NCBI GenBank assembly: GCA_964495905.1
Contig: CAZBWN010000029.1
Span: forward strand, 62,001-126,000
Length of the DNA stretch: 64,000 nt
Source of the DNA: CAJBLF01 sp964495905
Lineage (GTDB): Bacteria; Patescibacteriota; Gracilibacteria; Absconditabacterales; Absconditicoccaceae
Reading direction: 5' to 3'
Shown here: in pieces, positions 1-8,627 of the stretch
How the letters are laid out: every line of letters begins with the position of its first letter
Position numbering within the stretch: position 1 is the first letter of the stretch
Position numbers and translations under genes: made by a program
The notes under the pieces: model-generated
Database searches by the model: none
Seen by the model: the letters and a program-made list of their open reading frames with translations, nothing else
Told to the model about the DNA's origin: nothing

Positions 1-441
1 TACGTCTGCTCTTTGTTGATATGCTAAGACAAAATCTTTATTTTTAATTTTTTCTTCCCAAGGAGTGATACAATCTAAATTTCCTGTACTCATCGTTCCT
101 GTATCTATTTGTCCTGTTTGTTCATTCCCGATGATTTGTGTAACTTCATCCGGATTGATTAGACTATCTATCATTCCTGTACTGTTTATTATAATTCCTG
201 TATTCATTTCGCCTTGATATGTCGCTTGTCCTGATTCATTTTGAAAAAGATAATCTCGTTGCTGATCAGCTACATTATGCACGAATGCTTCGTCGGTATT
301 CCGTACGAATTGTAGCCCTGTAGTCGGTGCATCCTTTTGAAATATCATAACCATCGCGAAAAAAAGAAGGATAAGAGTAGTGATTCCTTTCTTCATACTT
401 TCTTTGCTGATTGTTTGAATATTTTCCTGGATGCGTTTCAT
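1..441 (-). CDS. Exported or membrane-anchored protein, C-terminus cut by the window edge
   Basis: The gene opens with ATG at 439-441 and reads without a stop to base 1, so the C-terminus lies outside the window. The first 15 residues are polar and basic. A hydrophobic stretch follows (GITTLILLFFAMVMIF, about residues 17-32), which looks like an uncleaved signal or a single N-terminal anchor. A second possible start, Met 16, would place this segment right at the N-terminus. The visible part after the anchor is polar and rich in Thr, Gln, Asn and Asp, as in an extracytoplasmic domain. No family is recognised. A minus-strand terminator at 548-578 separates it from mnmA, so it probably has its own promoter. 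Confidence 0.6.
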   Translation of the reverse strand, partial: MKRIQENIQTISKESMKKGITTLILLFFAMVMIFQKDAPTTGLQFVRNTDEAFVHNVADQQRDYLFQNESGQATYQGEMNTGIIINSTGMIDSLINPDEVTQIIGNEQTGQIDTGTMSTGNLDCITPWEEKIKNKDFVLAYQQRADV

Positions 442-547
442 GCTATTTTTTTGTTATTAAAGAGATTTAAGATTCAAGATACAAGTATCAAATAGTAAAT
501 CTAGTATCATAAATCGTGTATCATGTATCTATATATGATTATATTCC

Positions 548-578
548 AAAAAAAAATCCTGTCAAATTTTATTGACAG
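548..578 (-). terminator. Rho-independent terminator after mnmA
   Basis: A hairpin CTGTCAA / TTGACAG with a 6-nt loop (559-578) is followed, in the minus-strand direction, by an uninterrupted U run (the A run at 548-556). It lies 26 bp past the mnmA stop codon. Confidence 0.8.
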
Positions 579-603
579 AATTATTTGACTTTTTTCTTAT
601 ATG

Positions 604-1656
604 TTAGCTAGTTATGATGCCAGAACCTATGCATTCATCTCATTTGTATGCGACTATGGTCTGGCCTGGGGCAATAGCTCGTTGTTTCTCTTTAAACGTC
701 ACTACGATATCTTTTTGCTTGTTTCTTTTGAGAGTTGCTTCTTGTGGCTCTTGTCTGTATCTGATTTTTGCCAGTATCTTTGTCGGAAGGGTATATGATT
801 TTCTGATCCAATGTCGTCCTGTGGTAGCAATAGTCTTATCAAAGAGTTGTTTATCTTCTCTGTCTCCCACTATCACTCTGTTTTTTTTGACATCGGTTTT
901 TATCACATATGCCTTGAAGGGGAGTTTTAGTCCTTGTCTCTGTCCTATCGTGAAAAAATATGCTCATTCGTGTTTACCTACAATTTTTCCTGTGGTATCT
1001 ACAATGTCTCCTTCTTTTTTTGGAAGTTTTTTGAGTAAAAAATCTTTGATAGGAATGTTTCCGATAAAACATAATCACTGACTGTCCTTGCGTGCAGCAT
1101 TGGGCAATCATATTTTTTTTGCTAATGCTCTGATTTCTGGTTTAGTATATCCTCAGACAGGAAATAATGATTTAGAAAGCTGAAATTGATTGAGTCCTGC
1201 AAGAAAATATGATTGGTCTTTGTTATAATCCACTCATCTGAGGAGTTTATATGTTGTTTTTTTTGTTGCTTTGATTGTTTCAATGCGTGCATAATGTCCT
1301 GTAGCGATATAATCAAATCATAACTCCATCGCTTTCTGGAGAAATACATCAAATTTTATCAATGAATTACATAGTACATCGGGATTGGGTGTTATCCCTT
1401 GTTGATATCCATTGTAGATATATTCAATTATCTTTTCATTGTATTCTTTTTGAAGATCAAAAGACATAATCTCTATTCACAAAAATTTTGAAACCTTGAT
1501 GGCTTCTTCTGCATCATTATATGTTGTACAATTTCCACTGTCAGAGACGTAATTTTTCATAAATCATGCTACTACTTCATATCCTTGCTGTTGTAAGAGA
1601 TATGCAGTGATTGCAGAATCTACTCCTCATGACATTCAGACTAAGACCTTTGTCAA
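604..1656 (-). CDS. mnmA: tRNA-specific 2-thiouridylase MnmA
   Basis: MnmA thiolates U34 of tRNA Glu, Gln and Lys using ATP and a persulfide donor. The N-terminus carries the PP-loop ATP-binding motif in the form VLVGMSGGVDSA. Further on are the family landmarks NPDVLCN (catalytic Cys of the NPD-C region), ATGHYAR, KDQSYFLAGL and GLCFIGN (second catalytic Cys), and a C-terminal beta-barrel ending GDECIGSGII. Several invariant glycines are encoded by TGA, so the gene is broken under the standard code and intact under table 25. The stop is TAA at 604-606. I chose a TTG start at 1654-1656, which gives MTKVLVGMSGG and 350 residues. An in-frame ATG at 1690-1692 would add 12 residues, but it lies inside a palindromic intergenic repeat. 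No clear Shine-Dalgarno sequence precedes either. Confidence 0.93.
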
Positions 1657-1687
1657 AGTTTTACATTTTAAATTTAAAAAAATTTTT

Positions 1688-1743
1688 GTCATTCTGAACG
1701 TGAGTGAAGAATATATCCTTCGATTTCACTCAGGATGACATTT
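1688..1743. repeat. Palindromic intergenic element, GTCAT...ATGAC type
   Basis: An imperfect inverted repeat of about 56 bp. One arm begins TGTCATTCTGA with GTGAGTGAAG, and the other ends CACTCAGGATGACA. It sits immediately upstream of mnmA. A related palindrome is at 12827-12904. Such elements are dispersed extragenic palindromes; no coding potential is seen. Confidence 0.6.
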
Positions 1744-1781
1744 GTCACTAAATACTATCTATTACACTTATTTTTTCAAAC

Positions 1782-1820
1782 AAAAATACTCTGCCCGTAG
1801 ACAGAGTATTTGTTTTTTTT
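1782..1820 (-). terminator. Hairpin terminator downstream of the histone-like gene
   Basis: A perfect 9-bp stem AATACTCTG / CAGAGTATT (1785-1810) has an A run on its left and a T run on its right, so it can terminate in both directions. In the minus direction it follows the Lys-rich gene at 1842-1979. Confidence 0.75.
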
Positions 1821-1841
1821 TGTTTTTGCTTTTTAAAAAGG

Positions 1842-1979
1842 TTATTTTTTCTTAGCAACCTTTTTTACAGCCTTTTTAACTACTTTTTTAGCTGGAGCTT
1901 TTTTAGCAACCTTTTTTACAGCCTTTTTAACTACTTTTTTAGCTGGTGCTTTTTTAGCAACTTTTTTCTTAACTACCAT
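1842..1979 (-). CDS. Small histone H1-like Lys/Ala/Val-rich protein
   Basis: A 45-residue protein made almost only of Lys, Ala and Val with two Pro. It contains two tandem copies of a 17-residue unit (KKAPAKKVVKKAVKKVA). The matching DNA is a nearly perfect 51-bp tandem duplication. The composition resembles the C-terminal tails of histone H1-like proteins of chlamydiae and other bacteria, so nonspecific DNA or RNA binding is a fair inference. It starts with ATG at 1977-1979 and stops with TAA. The gene is flanked by its own terminator and stands alone. The internal repeat makes copy-number change by slippage likely between strains. Confidence 0.75.
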   Translation of the reverse strand: MVVKKKVAKKAPAKKVVKKAVKKVAKKAPAKKVVKKAVKKVAKKK

Positions 1980-2355
1980 TTGTGGTATATAATAAGAGAT
2001 AAAATGCTAGGTAGAAATTTAACTATTAAAAGTTAAATTTTCCTTGCTACAATTTTTATATGTAAGGAAACGAAAAAAGCAAATGCAATCATGCTTTTTT
2101 TAAAAAAATGGTATTTGAATGTTACTAGTTCTTACCTATATATTCATCACATCAAAAAAAATGTAGTTTACATATCGAATATAGTGTATAGATTATGTTA
2201 TATTTTTAATTTTTTTTGAGGAAGTACCATGTCTTACTCATAAAAGTTATTGTGTCAATAAAAAATAATTTGTCTTTAGAAATGCTAGTTTATACCTAGT
2301 TTAAAATGATTTTTATCTTTTGATACCATCAGAAATATATTTTTTGTGGTTTATT
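1980..2355. other. Intergenic region with AT-rich hairpins
   Basis: No gene is seen in these 376 bases. There are three inverted repeats: AATTTAACT / AGTTAAATT near 2019-2044, TTTCCTT / AAGGAAA near 2040-2069, and AAAAAAGCA / TGCTTTTTT near 2074-2101, the last resembling a weak terminator. They lie upstream of the histone-like gene and downstream of the CoA-binding gene, both on the minus strand. Confidence 0.4.
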
Positions 2356-2724
2356 TTATATTTTTCTCTGGATCATGATACATGCATCATAGATGCATCC
2401 GATATTATTTTTTTTACAAAATGCGATTGCTGCATCACTTTGTGCGCCGGGTTGTAACCAGACGTTTTTTATTCCTATTTTTTTGACTTCTTCCAATATT
2501 TTTTCTGTGACTACGGGTTGAGTTACAAAAACAACTACATCTATTTTTTCTTTTACTTCTGAAAGTGTAGAAAAAACCTTTTCTCCCAATATTTCTTTCT
2601 CGATTGGATTGATAGGTAGTACCTTATATCCTGCATCTAGCAAATCTTTAAAAACTTTGTATCCGTACTTTTCTTTGGAGTTTGATGCACCGACTATAGC
2701 ATAAAGAAAATTTTTATCAATCAT
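2356..2724 (-). CDS. CoA-binding Rossmann domain protein (YccU/YneT type)
   Basis: A 122-residue single-domain protein. The N-terminal pattern YAIVGASNSKEKYGYKV is the nucleotide-binding loop of the CoA_binding family. IDVVVFVTQP and NVWLQPGAQSDAA follow, and the family's conserved Cys is present in the region ending CIYDACIMI. The length matches stand-alone members such as YccU, whose cellular role is not well defined. It ends with a genuine TAA. Its seven or so glycines are all GGN codons with no TGA, which is unusual for this window but could be chance at this length. It is isolated, with a convergent region on its left and a divergent HAD gene on its right. Confidence 0.85.
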   Translation of the reverse strand: MIDKNFLYAIVGASNSKEKYGYKVFKDLLDAGYKVLPINPIEKEILGEKVFSTLSEVKEKIDVVVFVTQPVVTEKILEEVKKIGIKNVWLQPGAQSDAAIAFCKKNNIGCIYDACIMIQRKI

Positions 2725-2853
2725 TTGAAAAATATTAAAAGGTTAAAACATTGAAAGATTGAAAGATTGAAAGATATATGCTATATTAATAATATGGAAA
2801 TAAAATGAAATATCTGTATTATATAGTATGGTAAGTTTATTTTGGTTTGTGAT

Positions 2854-3483
2854 ATGAAAGAAAAAAAACTTATAGCATTTGATCTTTATGATACGTGTTT
2901 TAGCATACAAGGTGAACATCTCTGTTATGCACAACTTTTTTCTGATTTGTGAATTTCTGATAGAAGACGTGAATTAAAAAAAGTTTTACTGACTTCTAAT
3001 ACGCCTATAGAAAATATCATTCCCGATATACTTCCAAAAAATAAAATAGATGAGTATTTGTATATATATCGTAATGCTCTTCGTAATGAGATTAATTCTG
3101 TATGACTTTTTCCGGAAACATCATCTGTTTTGTTTGCCTTGAAAGAGAGATGATATAAAATAGCAGCAATTTCTAATATCGCTCAGCCGTATATTGAGTC
3201 GTTGAATACTCTTTTGCCTCATACTTTTGATTATGAGGTATTATCATGTAATGTCGGTTTGATTAAACCTGATAAAAAAATATTTGATTGTCTCAAAAAT
3301 ATTTCTTGATATCATGCAGATCAAATAGTCATGGTAGGGAATAGTTTGTCTTCTGATGTTCAAGGTGCAAAAAATGCTGATATAGATCCTGTGCATGTAA
3401 ATAGAGCTTCTTCGTGAATTATCCAGCATAAAGGGTATATTTCTATTTCTAGTTTGGAACAGTTGTTGGATATTTTGAAATAA
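2854..3483 (+). CDS. HAD-superfamily hydrolase (phosphatase)
   Basis: 209 residues, intact only with TGA as glycine. HAD motif I is FDLYDTC near the N-terminus, with the nucle­ophilic and acid/base aspartates two residues apart. Motif II is the Ser/Thr in IAAISN (about residue 106). Motif III is the Lys in GLIKPDKKIF, and motif IV is the acidic pair region MVGNSLSSDVQGAKNA. A helical cap follows motif I, as in class I cap phosphatases that act on small phosphorylated metabolites; the substrate cannot be named. It faces pcrA convergently across a bidirectional terminator. Confidence 0.85.
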
Positions 3484-3501
3484 AAAAATTAACAAATTAA
3501 C

Positions 3502-3540
3502 AAACCCCCTCATTCCCCCTTAACAGGGGGACTACATGGA
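3502..3540. repeat. Fragment of a CCTCC/GGAGG-type dispersed repeat
   Basis: A short palindrome CCCCCT...AGGGGG lies between the HAD gene and its terminator. It resembles the ends of the longer dispersed repeats at 25020-25140 and 37600-37716. Confidence 0.4.
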
Positions 3541-3548
3541 ATAAAAAA

Positions 3549-3579
3549 AAACCCACAATTTCTTGTGGGTTATTTTTTT
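3549..3579. terminator. Bidirectional terminator between HAD gene and pcrA
   Basis: Stem AACCCACAA / TTGTGGGTT (3549-3572) with an A run on the left and a T run on the right. It is placed between two convergent genes. Confidence 0.85.
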
Positions 3580-3588
3580 AAATATTTT

Positions 3589-5880
3589 TTATTCTATTGA
3601 TGCTTTAACTATTTCCAAAAATCTGCATTCAATCTTTCTGACACCAAATTTCGGATTATGAAATTTTACGATAGCGAGATGATTCCATATTTCTAATACG
3701 TATCCTGTTCCGAAGAGTTTATGTTTTACGATATTTCATTCTTCTATATCTGGTCCACGACTAGGATCAGCACTTCCTCAGAGTTCGAATCTTTTGATCA
3801 ATTCTACGGGTATTTCATCTAAGAATCTGCTTGGGGGATTCATCTTGGTCTGTCATCGTGTCATCCTGCTATTTGCATGAGAGAGGAAGAGTACATCTTT
3901 GGCTCTCGTAATAGCTACATACATCAGTCTGCGTTCTTCTTCCAAAAGTTTCGGTTCCATCATTGCATTGGATAACGGAAAGATGTTATCTTCTAGTCCT
4001 GCGACGAATACGATAGGAAATTCCAATCCTTTGCTTGAATGTACGGTCATCAACTTCACTGCATCAATATCTCCTTTTTCGTTTTCTGAGATATCTGAAA
4101 GCAATGCTACTTCTTCTAGAAATTGTCTGAGTGTATCTTCACCTATCTCTACATATTTATCCGCCATGTTGATCAACTGTCCGATGTTTTCATATTTTTC
4201 ATCAGCTAGGGCATCACTTCATTCTTCTTTGACGAGATAGTCCCTATATTTTATTCTCTTTACGAGTTTTCCTATGATTTCTGAGGGTCTATGCTCTTGT
4301 ATGTGCTCAGTCATCTCTTTCATGCATTCTAGAAATTCCTGGATTCATTTTTTTGCCATCGGAGTGACTTTTATATCAGATCATTCATTCATGCTTTGTT
4401 CGAGGATGTTGATCAATGGCGTATTTTTGATTGCTGCTTGTTCGTCGAGGTATTCTATAGTAGTCTTTCAGATTTTCCTATTTGGAATATTCAATATCCT
4501 TTTGAGGGAAATAGTGTTTGCTGGATTACAGAGGTATCTTACGTAGGAAATAATATCCTTGATCTCTTTTCTTTCGAAAAATTTGAATGCTCATCGTACT
4601 TTGTAGGGTATCCCTTCTTGGATGAAGAGCTGTTCAAAAGGGGAAGATTGAGCATTTGTCCTATATAATATCGCGATTGATCATCGGGATTTTATCTTGG
4701 CTCATTCTTTCATCTTTTTGATGAGGTCAATGATATTCGCTGCTTCATCCATTTCGCTCCCATGAGAAAAGATAGTGATCTTATCGTCACCTATTCTGTG
4801 AGGAACGATATTTTTTTCATATTGATTGGTATTGTGTTTGATGATGGCATTACTTGCATGTACGATGTGCGGTCTCGAACGATAGTTGATCTGTAATTTG
4901 AACATCTGGATATCCGGCCAGTATTGTTTTACATTCAAGAAGTTTTCCATCAATGCTCATCTTCGTCCATAGATGCTTTGGAAATCATCTCCGATAAGTG
5001 TTACATTACCTTCATTTCCAGAAATCATTTTTATGAGTTCAAACTGTATCCAGTTGGTATCTTGAGCCTCATCCACTAATATATAGTCAAATTTATTTTG
5101 CCATTTGGTGAGTGTTTCTTTGCTTTTTTTGAATAAGCGGTAGGGGAGGAGTAAAAGGTCATCGAAGTCTAATGAATTCGCTTTCTCTAATTCTTTCTGA
5201 TATTGTTCGTAGACTTTATACATCGTCTGATCATAATCTGTTTTGATATCTTTGATAGAGGACTCAGCATCAAAGCCATTATTTTTTTGCTTGGAGATGA
5301 AGTTTTTCGCTTCAGCGACTTTGAATACTTCTTGAAGATTCAATTTTTTAAGAATCTCTTTGACTACGGATTGTGCTTCGTTGGTATCAAGGATTCCGAA
5401 GTTTTTATTGTATTTCATTTCTAACTTTTCTATATCTTCTTTTAATATTTTGAGGAAGATACTATGGAAAGTTCCAATCCGTTTTAATGATTCAATAGTA
5501 TAGAATTTTCTTGGAGTAAGCACTTCTTCATTTTCTTGGATGCTTTCTAAAAAGTCAGCAATGCTATCTTCCTCATTTTTTGCTTCAGTTGATTCAGCTA
5601 CTTTTTTTTCTATAGCTGCTTTCTTCATCGTTGGCATCTCTTCAGAAATCTTCACAAGTCTTTCTTTCATCTCGTTAGATGCTTTGTTGGTGAATGTCAC
5701 TGCTAAAATTCTATTAATAGGAATATTCTTAGCTTGTACGATGTACGCTATCTTGTAGGTAAGCACTCTTGTCTTTCAACTTCCAGCTCCTGCTATGATA
5801 AGTGAGGAAGTATCGATGTGGATACAGGCTTTTGTCTGTTCTTCGTTGAGCTGACTTGCTATATATTGTTTGATATCCAT
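3589..5880 (-). CDS. pcrA: ATP-dependent DNA helicase PcrA/UvrD
   Basis: 763 residues, the usual length for superfamily 1A helicases. The helicase motifs appear in order: Q-motif NEEQTKA; Walker A AGAGSGKT (residues 31-38, with TGA-coded glycine); Ia VTFTNKASNEM; II LVDEAQDT; III GDDFQSIYGRRGA; IV INYRSRP; V VKLMTVHSSKGLEF; VI EEERRLMYVAITRAK. A C-terminal Tudor-like tail is rich in basic residues and has the VKHKLFGTGYVLEI pattern found in PcrA. UvrD/PcrA unwinds DNA in excision and mismatch repair and removes RecA filaments. An acidic/Lys-rich insertion lies at about residues 85-120, after motif Ia. It starts with ATG at 5878-5880 and stops with TAA at 3589-3591. Confidence 0.96.
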
Positions 5881-5882
5881 GA

Positions 5883-6000
5883 GTAAAATTTAGAATTTAG
5901 AATTTAAAATGCAGAATTTAGAATTTAGAATGATCAATTTAGAATTCGAGCGAAGCGAAGTCCCGCAAGGCGGGATAGAATTTAGAACTTAGTATTTAGT
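5883..6000. repeat. Tandem GAATTTA-type microrepeat with a short palindrome
   Basis: Seven or more copies of a 7-9 bp unit (AGAATTT, with variants) fill the space upstream of pcrA. They are interrupted by GTCCCGC / GCGGGAT at about 5960-5976. The same unit recurs at 42602-42680 and 58540-58570. Confidence 0.65.
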
Positions 6001-6060
6001 AATCGGGAGTTTATGGAAAAAATATTGGGATTCAAATTGAAATTATTTTTTTGTTTGTAT

Positions 6061-6089
6061 AAAAAAAAATCTTCCGGGGATACCGGAAG
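6061..6089 (-). terminator. Terminator of the deoxyhypusine-synthase-like gene
   Basis: Stem CTTCCGG / CCGGAAG (6071-6089) followed on the minus strand by nine U residues (A run 6061-6069). It lies 18 bp past the stop codon. Confidence 0.85.
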
Positions 6090-6106
6090 TTTTAATGTTG
6101 TTAGTG

Positions 6107-7213
6107 TTATTTTCCTAAAATAATTGCTGCGATGTCAGGGAAATGCTCGGTGTAATCACCGAATATCTGTAATCCGAATCCATCCGTTGGGATTTTGTCC
6201 CAAGTGATTTTTTCTTTCCACCCTGCACCGGAATATGATCCAAAACTCATGGGTGATGAATGGATTTCAATAAATCCTGCCCATGGGGTGATCAGTTTGT
6301 CCTTTGCTTCAGGTGATTCATCATGTAAAAAATCATGTTTGAGGTGGGGAACTACACAGATAGGAAAGTCTGCAGCGATTCCTCCTCCTAAATGTATAAT
6401 TGCAATAGATGAATCTTTGGTATTATCTACATACCATTCTGCCAGGTGATGCATGTAAGCAAAATTGGATTTGATAATTGATGGATTGATAGGTCGTTCA
6501 AGTTTATATTTGGAAAGAAATGAATGATCTCCATTGTAGCATGCATGAGTAAAAATATTTCCCATGGTGCTGTCTTCTGGTCCCGGTACATATACCGGAA
6601 TTTTGTATTTCCAAGCCTGATATAACCAACAATCATCTTCATTTGCTTCAGGATCTTTTTCTATCAAATTATTTTCAAATAATTGAAAGAAAAATTGATG
6701 CCATAAATAACTTTTGTTTTCATTTTCTGCCTTTTGCCAGAGGCTTTCAGTTGCGGGCAAAATTTTTCTTACTGATTCATCTTCAGGTAGAAACGTGTCA
6801 GTGATCCTTCGTAAACCTGCTATGCGAAGTTCATTTTCCTCTGCAGGAGTAAGCTCCATGTAGTTGGGGATATATGCGTAATGGCTATGTGCCACATAGC
6901 GATATAAACTTTCTTCCATGTTTGCTCCTGTTACAGAGATTCCATGAACTTTTCCTGCACGGATGAGTTCACTGATCGGGATACCCATTTGGAATGAGGA
7001 ACCAGCACCTGCCATCGTGATAAATAGTTTTCCACCTTTATCTAAATGTTCCTTTAACCATCTTCCAGCATCAACAGTTTTTCCACCATTGCAGTGGCGT
7101 TTCTGATTTACCAAAAAGTTGGTTACGGGTGTGTTTGGATTTGGGGTGAATGGTCTTTCTCCTGTAATGATTTTTTTTTGTAATTCAGGGGATAATTTTT
7201 TTAATTTTTCCAT
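6107..7213 (-). CDS. Deoxyhypusine synthase-like protein
   Basis: 368 residues. The C-terminal pattern GSYSGAGW, then KITWDKIPTDG and GDYTEHFP, aligns with the deoxyhypusine synthase core, where the SWGKI lysine carries the aminobutyl intermediate; that Lys is kept here. GGG in HLGGGIAADF and MAGAGSSFQMG are the NAD-binding glycine turns. The family uses spermidine and NAD to make an aminobutyl adduct. Bacteria lack classical eIF5A, and bacterial members are linked to homospermidine or related polyamine synthesis, so the acceptor is unknown. The gene is unusual here: all of its roughly 27 glycines are GGN and none is TGA, whereas neighbours use TGA freely. This may mark fairly recent transfer from a standard-code donor. 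It has its own terminator. Confidence 0.88.
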   Translation of the reverse strand: MEKLKKLSPELQKKIITGERPFTPNPNTPVTNFLVNQKRHCNGGKTVDAGRWLKEHLDKGGKLFITMAGAGSSFQMGIPISELIRAGKVHGISVTGANMEESLYRYVAHSHYAYIPNYMELTPAEENELRIAGLRRITDTFLPEDESVRKILPATESLWQKAENENKSYLWHQFFFQLFENNLIEKDPEANEDDCWLYQAWKYKIPVYVPGPEDSTMGNIFTHACYNGDHSFLSKYKLERPINPSIIKSNFAYMHHLAEWYVDNTKDSSIAIIHLGGGIAADFPICVVPHLKHDFLHDESPEAKDKLITPWAGFIEIHSSPMSFGSYSGAGWKEKITWDKIPTDGFGLQIFGDYTEHFPDIAAIILGK

Positions 7214-7456
7214 AGATTTTTGTTTATTTGTTTTTAGTTTATATTATTTTATTTTTATGGGCTTTATATATCTATTTTGTAGATTAAGTCAACCTCTGTT
7301 TTCCTTTGATTTCCTCTTTTTTATTGCTACTATATATCAGTTGCTTTATTTTTTTTTGATTTTTTTATAAAGCATAGTTTGGCTGGTTAACCGATTGACC
7401 AAACGAGGGAGTTCTGTTTTTCAGGCTCTCTTTTTTTAAATTGAGAAAATTATTGA
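7214..7456. other. Intergenic region with a plus-strand hairpin and T run
   Basis: No CDS is seen. TTTGG...CCAAA pairs around 7378-7403. GAGGGAG...CTCTC with an internal CTG/CAG pair (about 7405-7430) is followed by seven T residues, so it looks like a plus-strand terminator. No plus-strand gene precedes it, so either a small plus-strand transcript ends here or the hairpin serves the minus-strand NUDIX gene as a weak terminator. Confidence 0.35.
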
Positions 7457-7882
7457 TTAGATCTTATAATACATCTTTATACAAGCGTCTAATTCTTGAA
7501 TAAGATTTTCTTCTAATGCTTGTTCGGGACTTTTCCAAATATGCTTTTTGTGTTCTTCAAGATTGATTTTTATCTGAGGTTTTTCTTTAAGCTTTTTGTG
7601 GTATATATGATATATAAATTCGTATTCAGGATATTGAACATAGAGTTTTTTAAAATATTTTATGTTTTTAAGTTCTAGGCCTGTTTCTTCTTGTACTTCT
7701 CTGAGTATCGCATCATCTATTTTTTCTCATTTATCAACTTTCCCTGCAGGAACTCAGTAGGTATTGGGCTCACTTTTATGATCTTGTCTCAATAACAGAA
7801 GAATCTCGTTTTGATATTCCACAAAACAGCTTACAATTTCAAATTTGGGAGTAAATATTTCTGGTTTTTTGATGTGTAACAT
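7457..7882 (-). CDS. NUDIX hydrolase
   Basis: 141 residues. The Nudix box is visible as G(x5)E(x7)REVQEETGLEL beginning at GKVDKGEKIDDAIL, with the second glycine encoded by TGA. It is preceded by the typical PAGKVD entry. Enzymes of this fold hydrolyse nucleoside diphosphate derivatives; the substrate cannot be told. It starts with ATG at 7880-7882 and stops with TAA. It lies 34 bp downstream of a duplicated dnaE tail (7917-8006) and has the same orientation as the dnaE fragment and its inserted gene, so it may belong to the same read-through unit. Confidence 0.9.
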
Positions 7883-7916
7883 GGATGTATTTGTGATGTA
7901 AATGTTTGAATGAATC

Positions 7917-8006
7917 CTATTTCTTCACTACCAATCCATCTTTATATTGTTCATATAATTCTTTCACATCTTCAGGAGTTTCGTAGTTTGGAAAGAGGGT
8001 CTGGTT
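7917..8006 (-). pseudogene. Orphan copy of the 3' end of the dnaE fragment
   Basis: Positions 7921-8006 match 8632-8717 at 81 of 86 bases. In frame it still encodes the last 29 residues of the neighbouring DnaE fragment (NQTLFPNYETPEDVKELYEQ and onward, ending LVVKK) followed by TAG; the intact copy ends LVVKE and TAG. The five differences include silent and conservative changes, so the copy may once have been expressed. It begins directly after the TAG stop of the inserted gene at 8007-8558. It marks the far border of that insertion. Confidence 0.85.
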
Positions 8007-8558
8007 CTAAATTGATGGTTTAAATGTTATTTTGGAAATAACAAACTGATTTTCTTGAGCTTCTTCAATTGTTACTATATCGTTTTCATTCTTCAATACA
8101 TGTGATAGACATGTTTTTATGGTTTTTTCTAAATTGTTTGATGTTCAAATATCTTCTTTTCAAAATACTATTTTATCGTTTTTTCTGATTTTTCATATTG
8201 CGATGGAGCCATCCTTATTGTTTGGATCCTTATATATGTCGCTATGTATGAGTTCTGGTCTGAAAATTTCACTTACATGTAAGACTATTCAATTGTGAAA
8301 TTTTTCGGAATCTTTTACTTTCAAATTTTTTGTAATTAATTCCTTTAAAAAATTTATTGTATCATTTTCAGGCTGGTTTTCAAAATTATCGTCCAGTCTT
8401 ATTTTTCTTATTTCTAATGGGATTCTATTTTGTTTTTCTAATGTCTTGTCTTCTCATAAAGCCTTTAATAAGCTTGAACTTATTGTGTCATTTCCAAAGC
8501 GATGTGTCTTTACGAGAATAGTTCATTGTAAGGCTATTCATTCTGTAAATTGTGACAT
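8007..8558 (-). CDS. Unrecognised protein inserted between two copies of the dnaE tail
   Basis: 183 residues, intact only with TGA as glycine, starting with ATG at 8556-8558 and ending with TAG at 8007-8009. No family is recognised. The protein is hydrophilic, rich in Lys, Asn, Asp and Ile, and has no signal peptide or membrane segment. A repeated basic pattern (IRKIRLDD, GKIRKNDKIVFG) suggests beta-rich folding. The stop codon touches the orphan dnaE tail (7921-8006), and the intact DnaE tail lies 69 bp upstream of the start. The gene therefore sits like a single-gene cassette between direct repeats. Function unknown. Confidence 0.75.
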
Positions 8559-8627
8559 AATTATAAAATTAAAAAATTAAAATTAAATTTATGAATATTG
8601 TTTGTTTGTATATTGTGGCTAAATAAT

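Noticed and set aside
601..1081. Long plus-strand frames opposite mnmA and similar antisense frames elsewhere
   Set aside because: They lie opposite motif-bearing genes and have no recognisable domains; AT-rich codons of the real gene create them.
604..1656. Genes broken by many in-frame TGA codons read as pseudogenes or frameshifts
   Set aside because: The interruptions are all TGA, occur at conserved glycines and vanish under table 25; TAA and TAG are almost never found inside these frames.
2743..2934. 63-codon minus-strand frame upstream of the CoA-binding gene
   Set aside because: It overlaps the start of the HAD gene and covers the TTGAAAGA microrepeat; composition is not protein-like.
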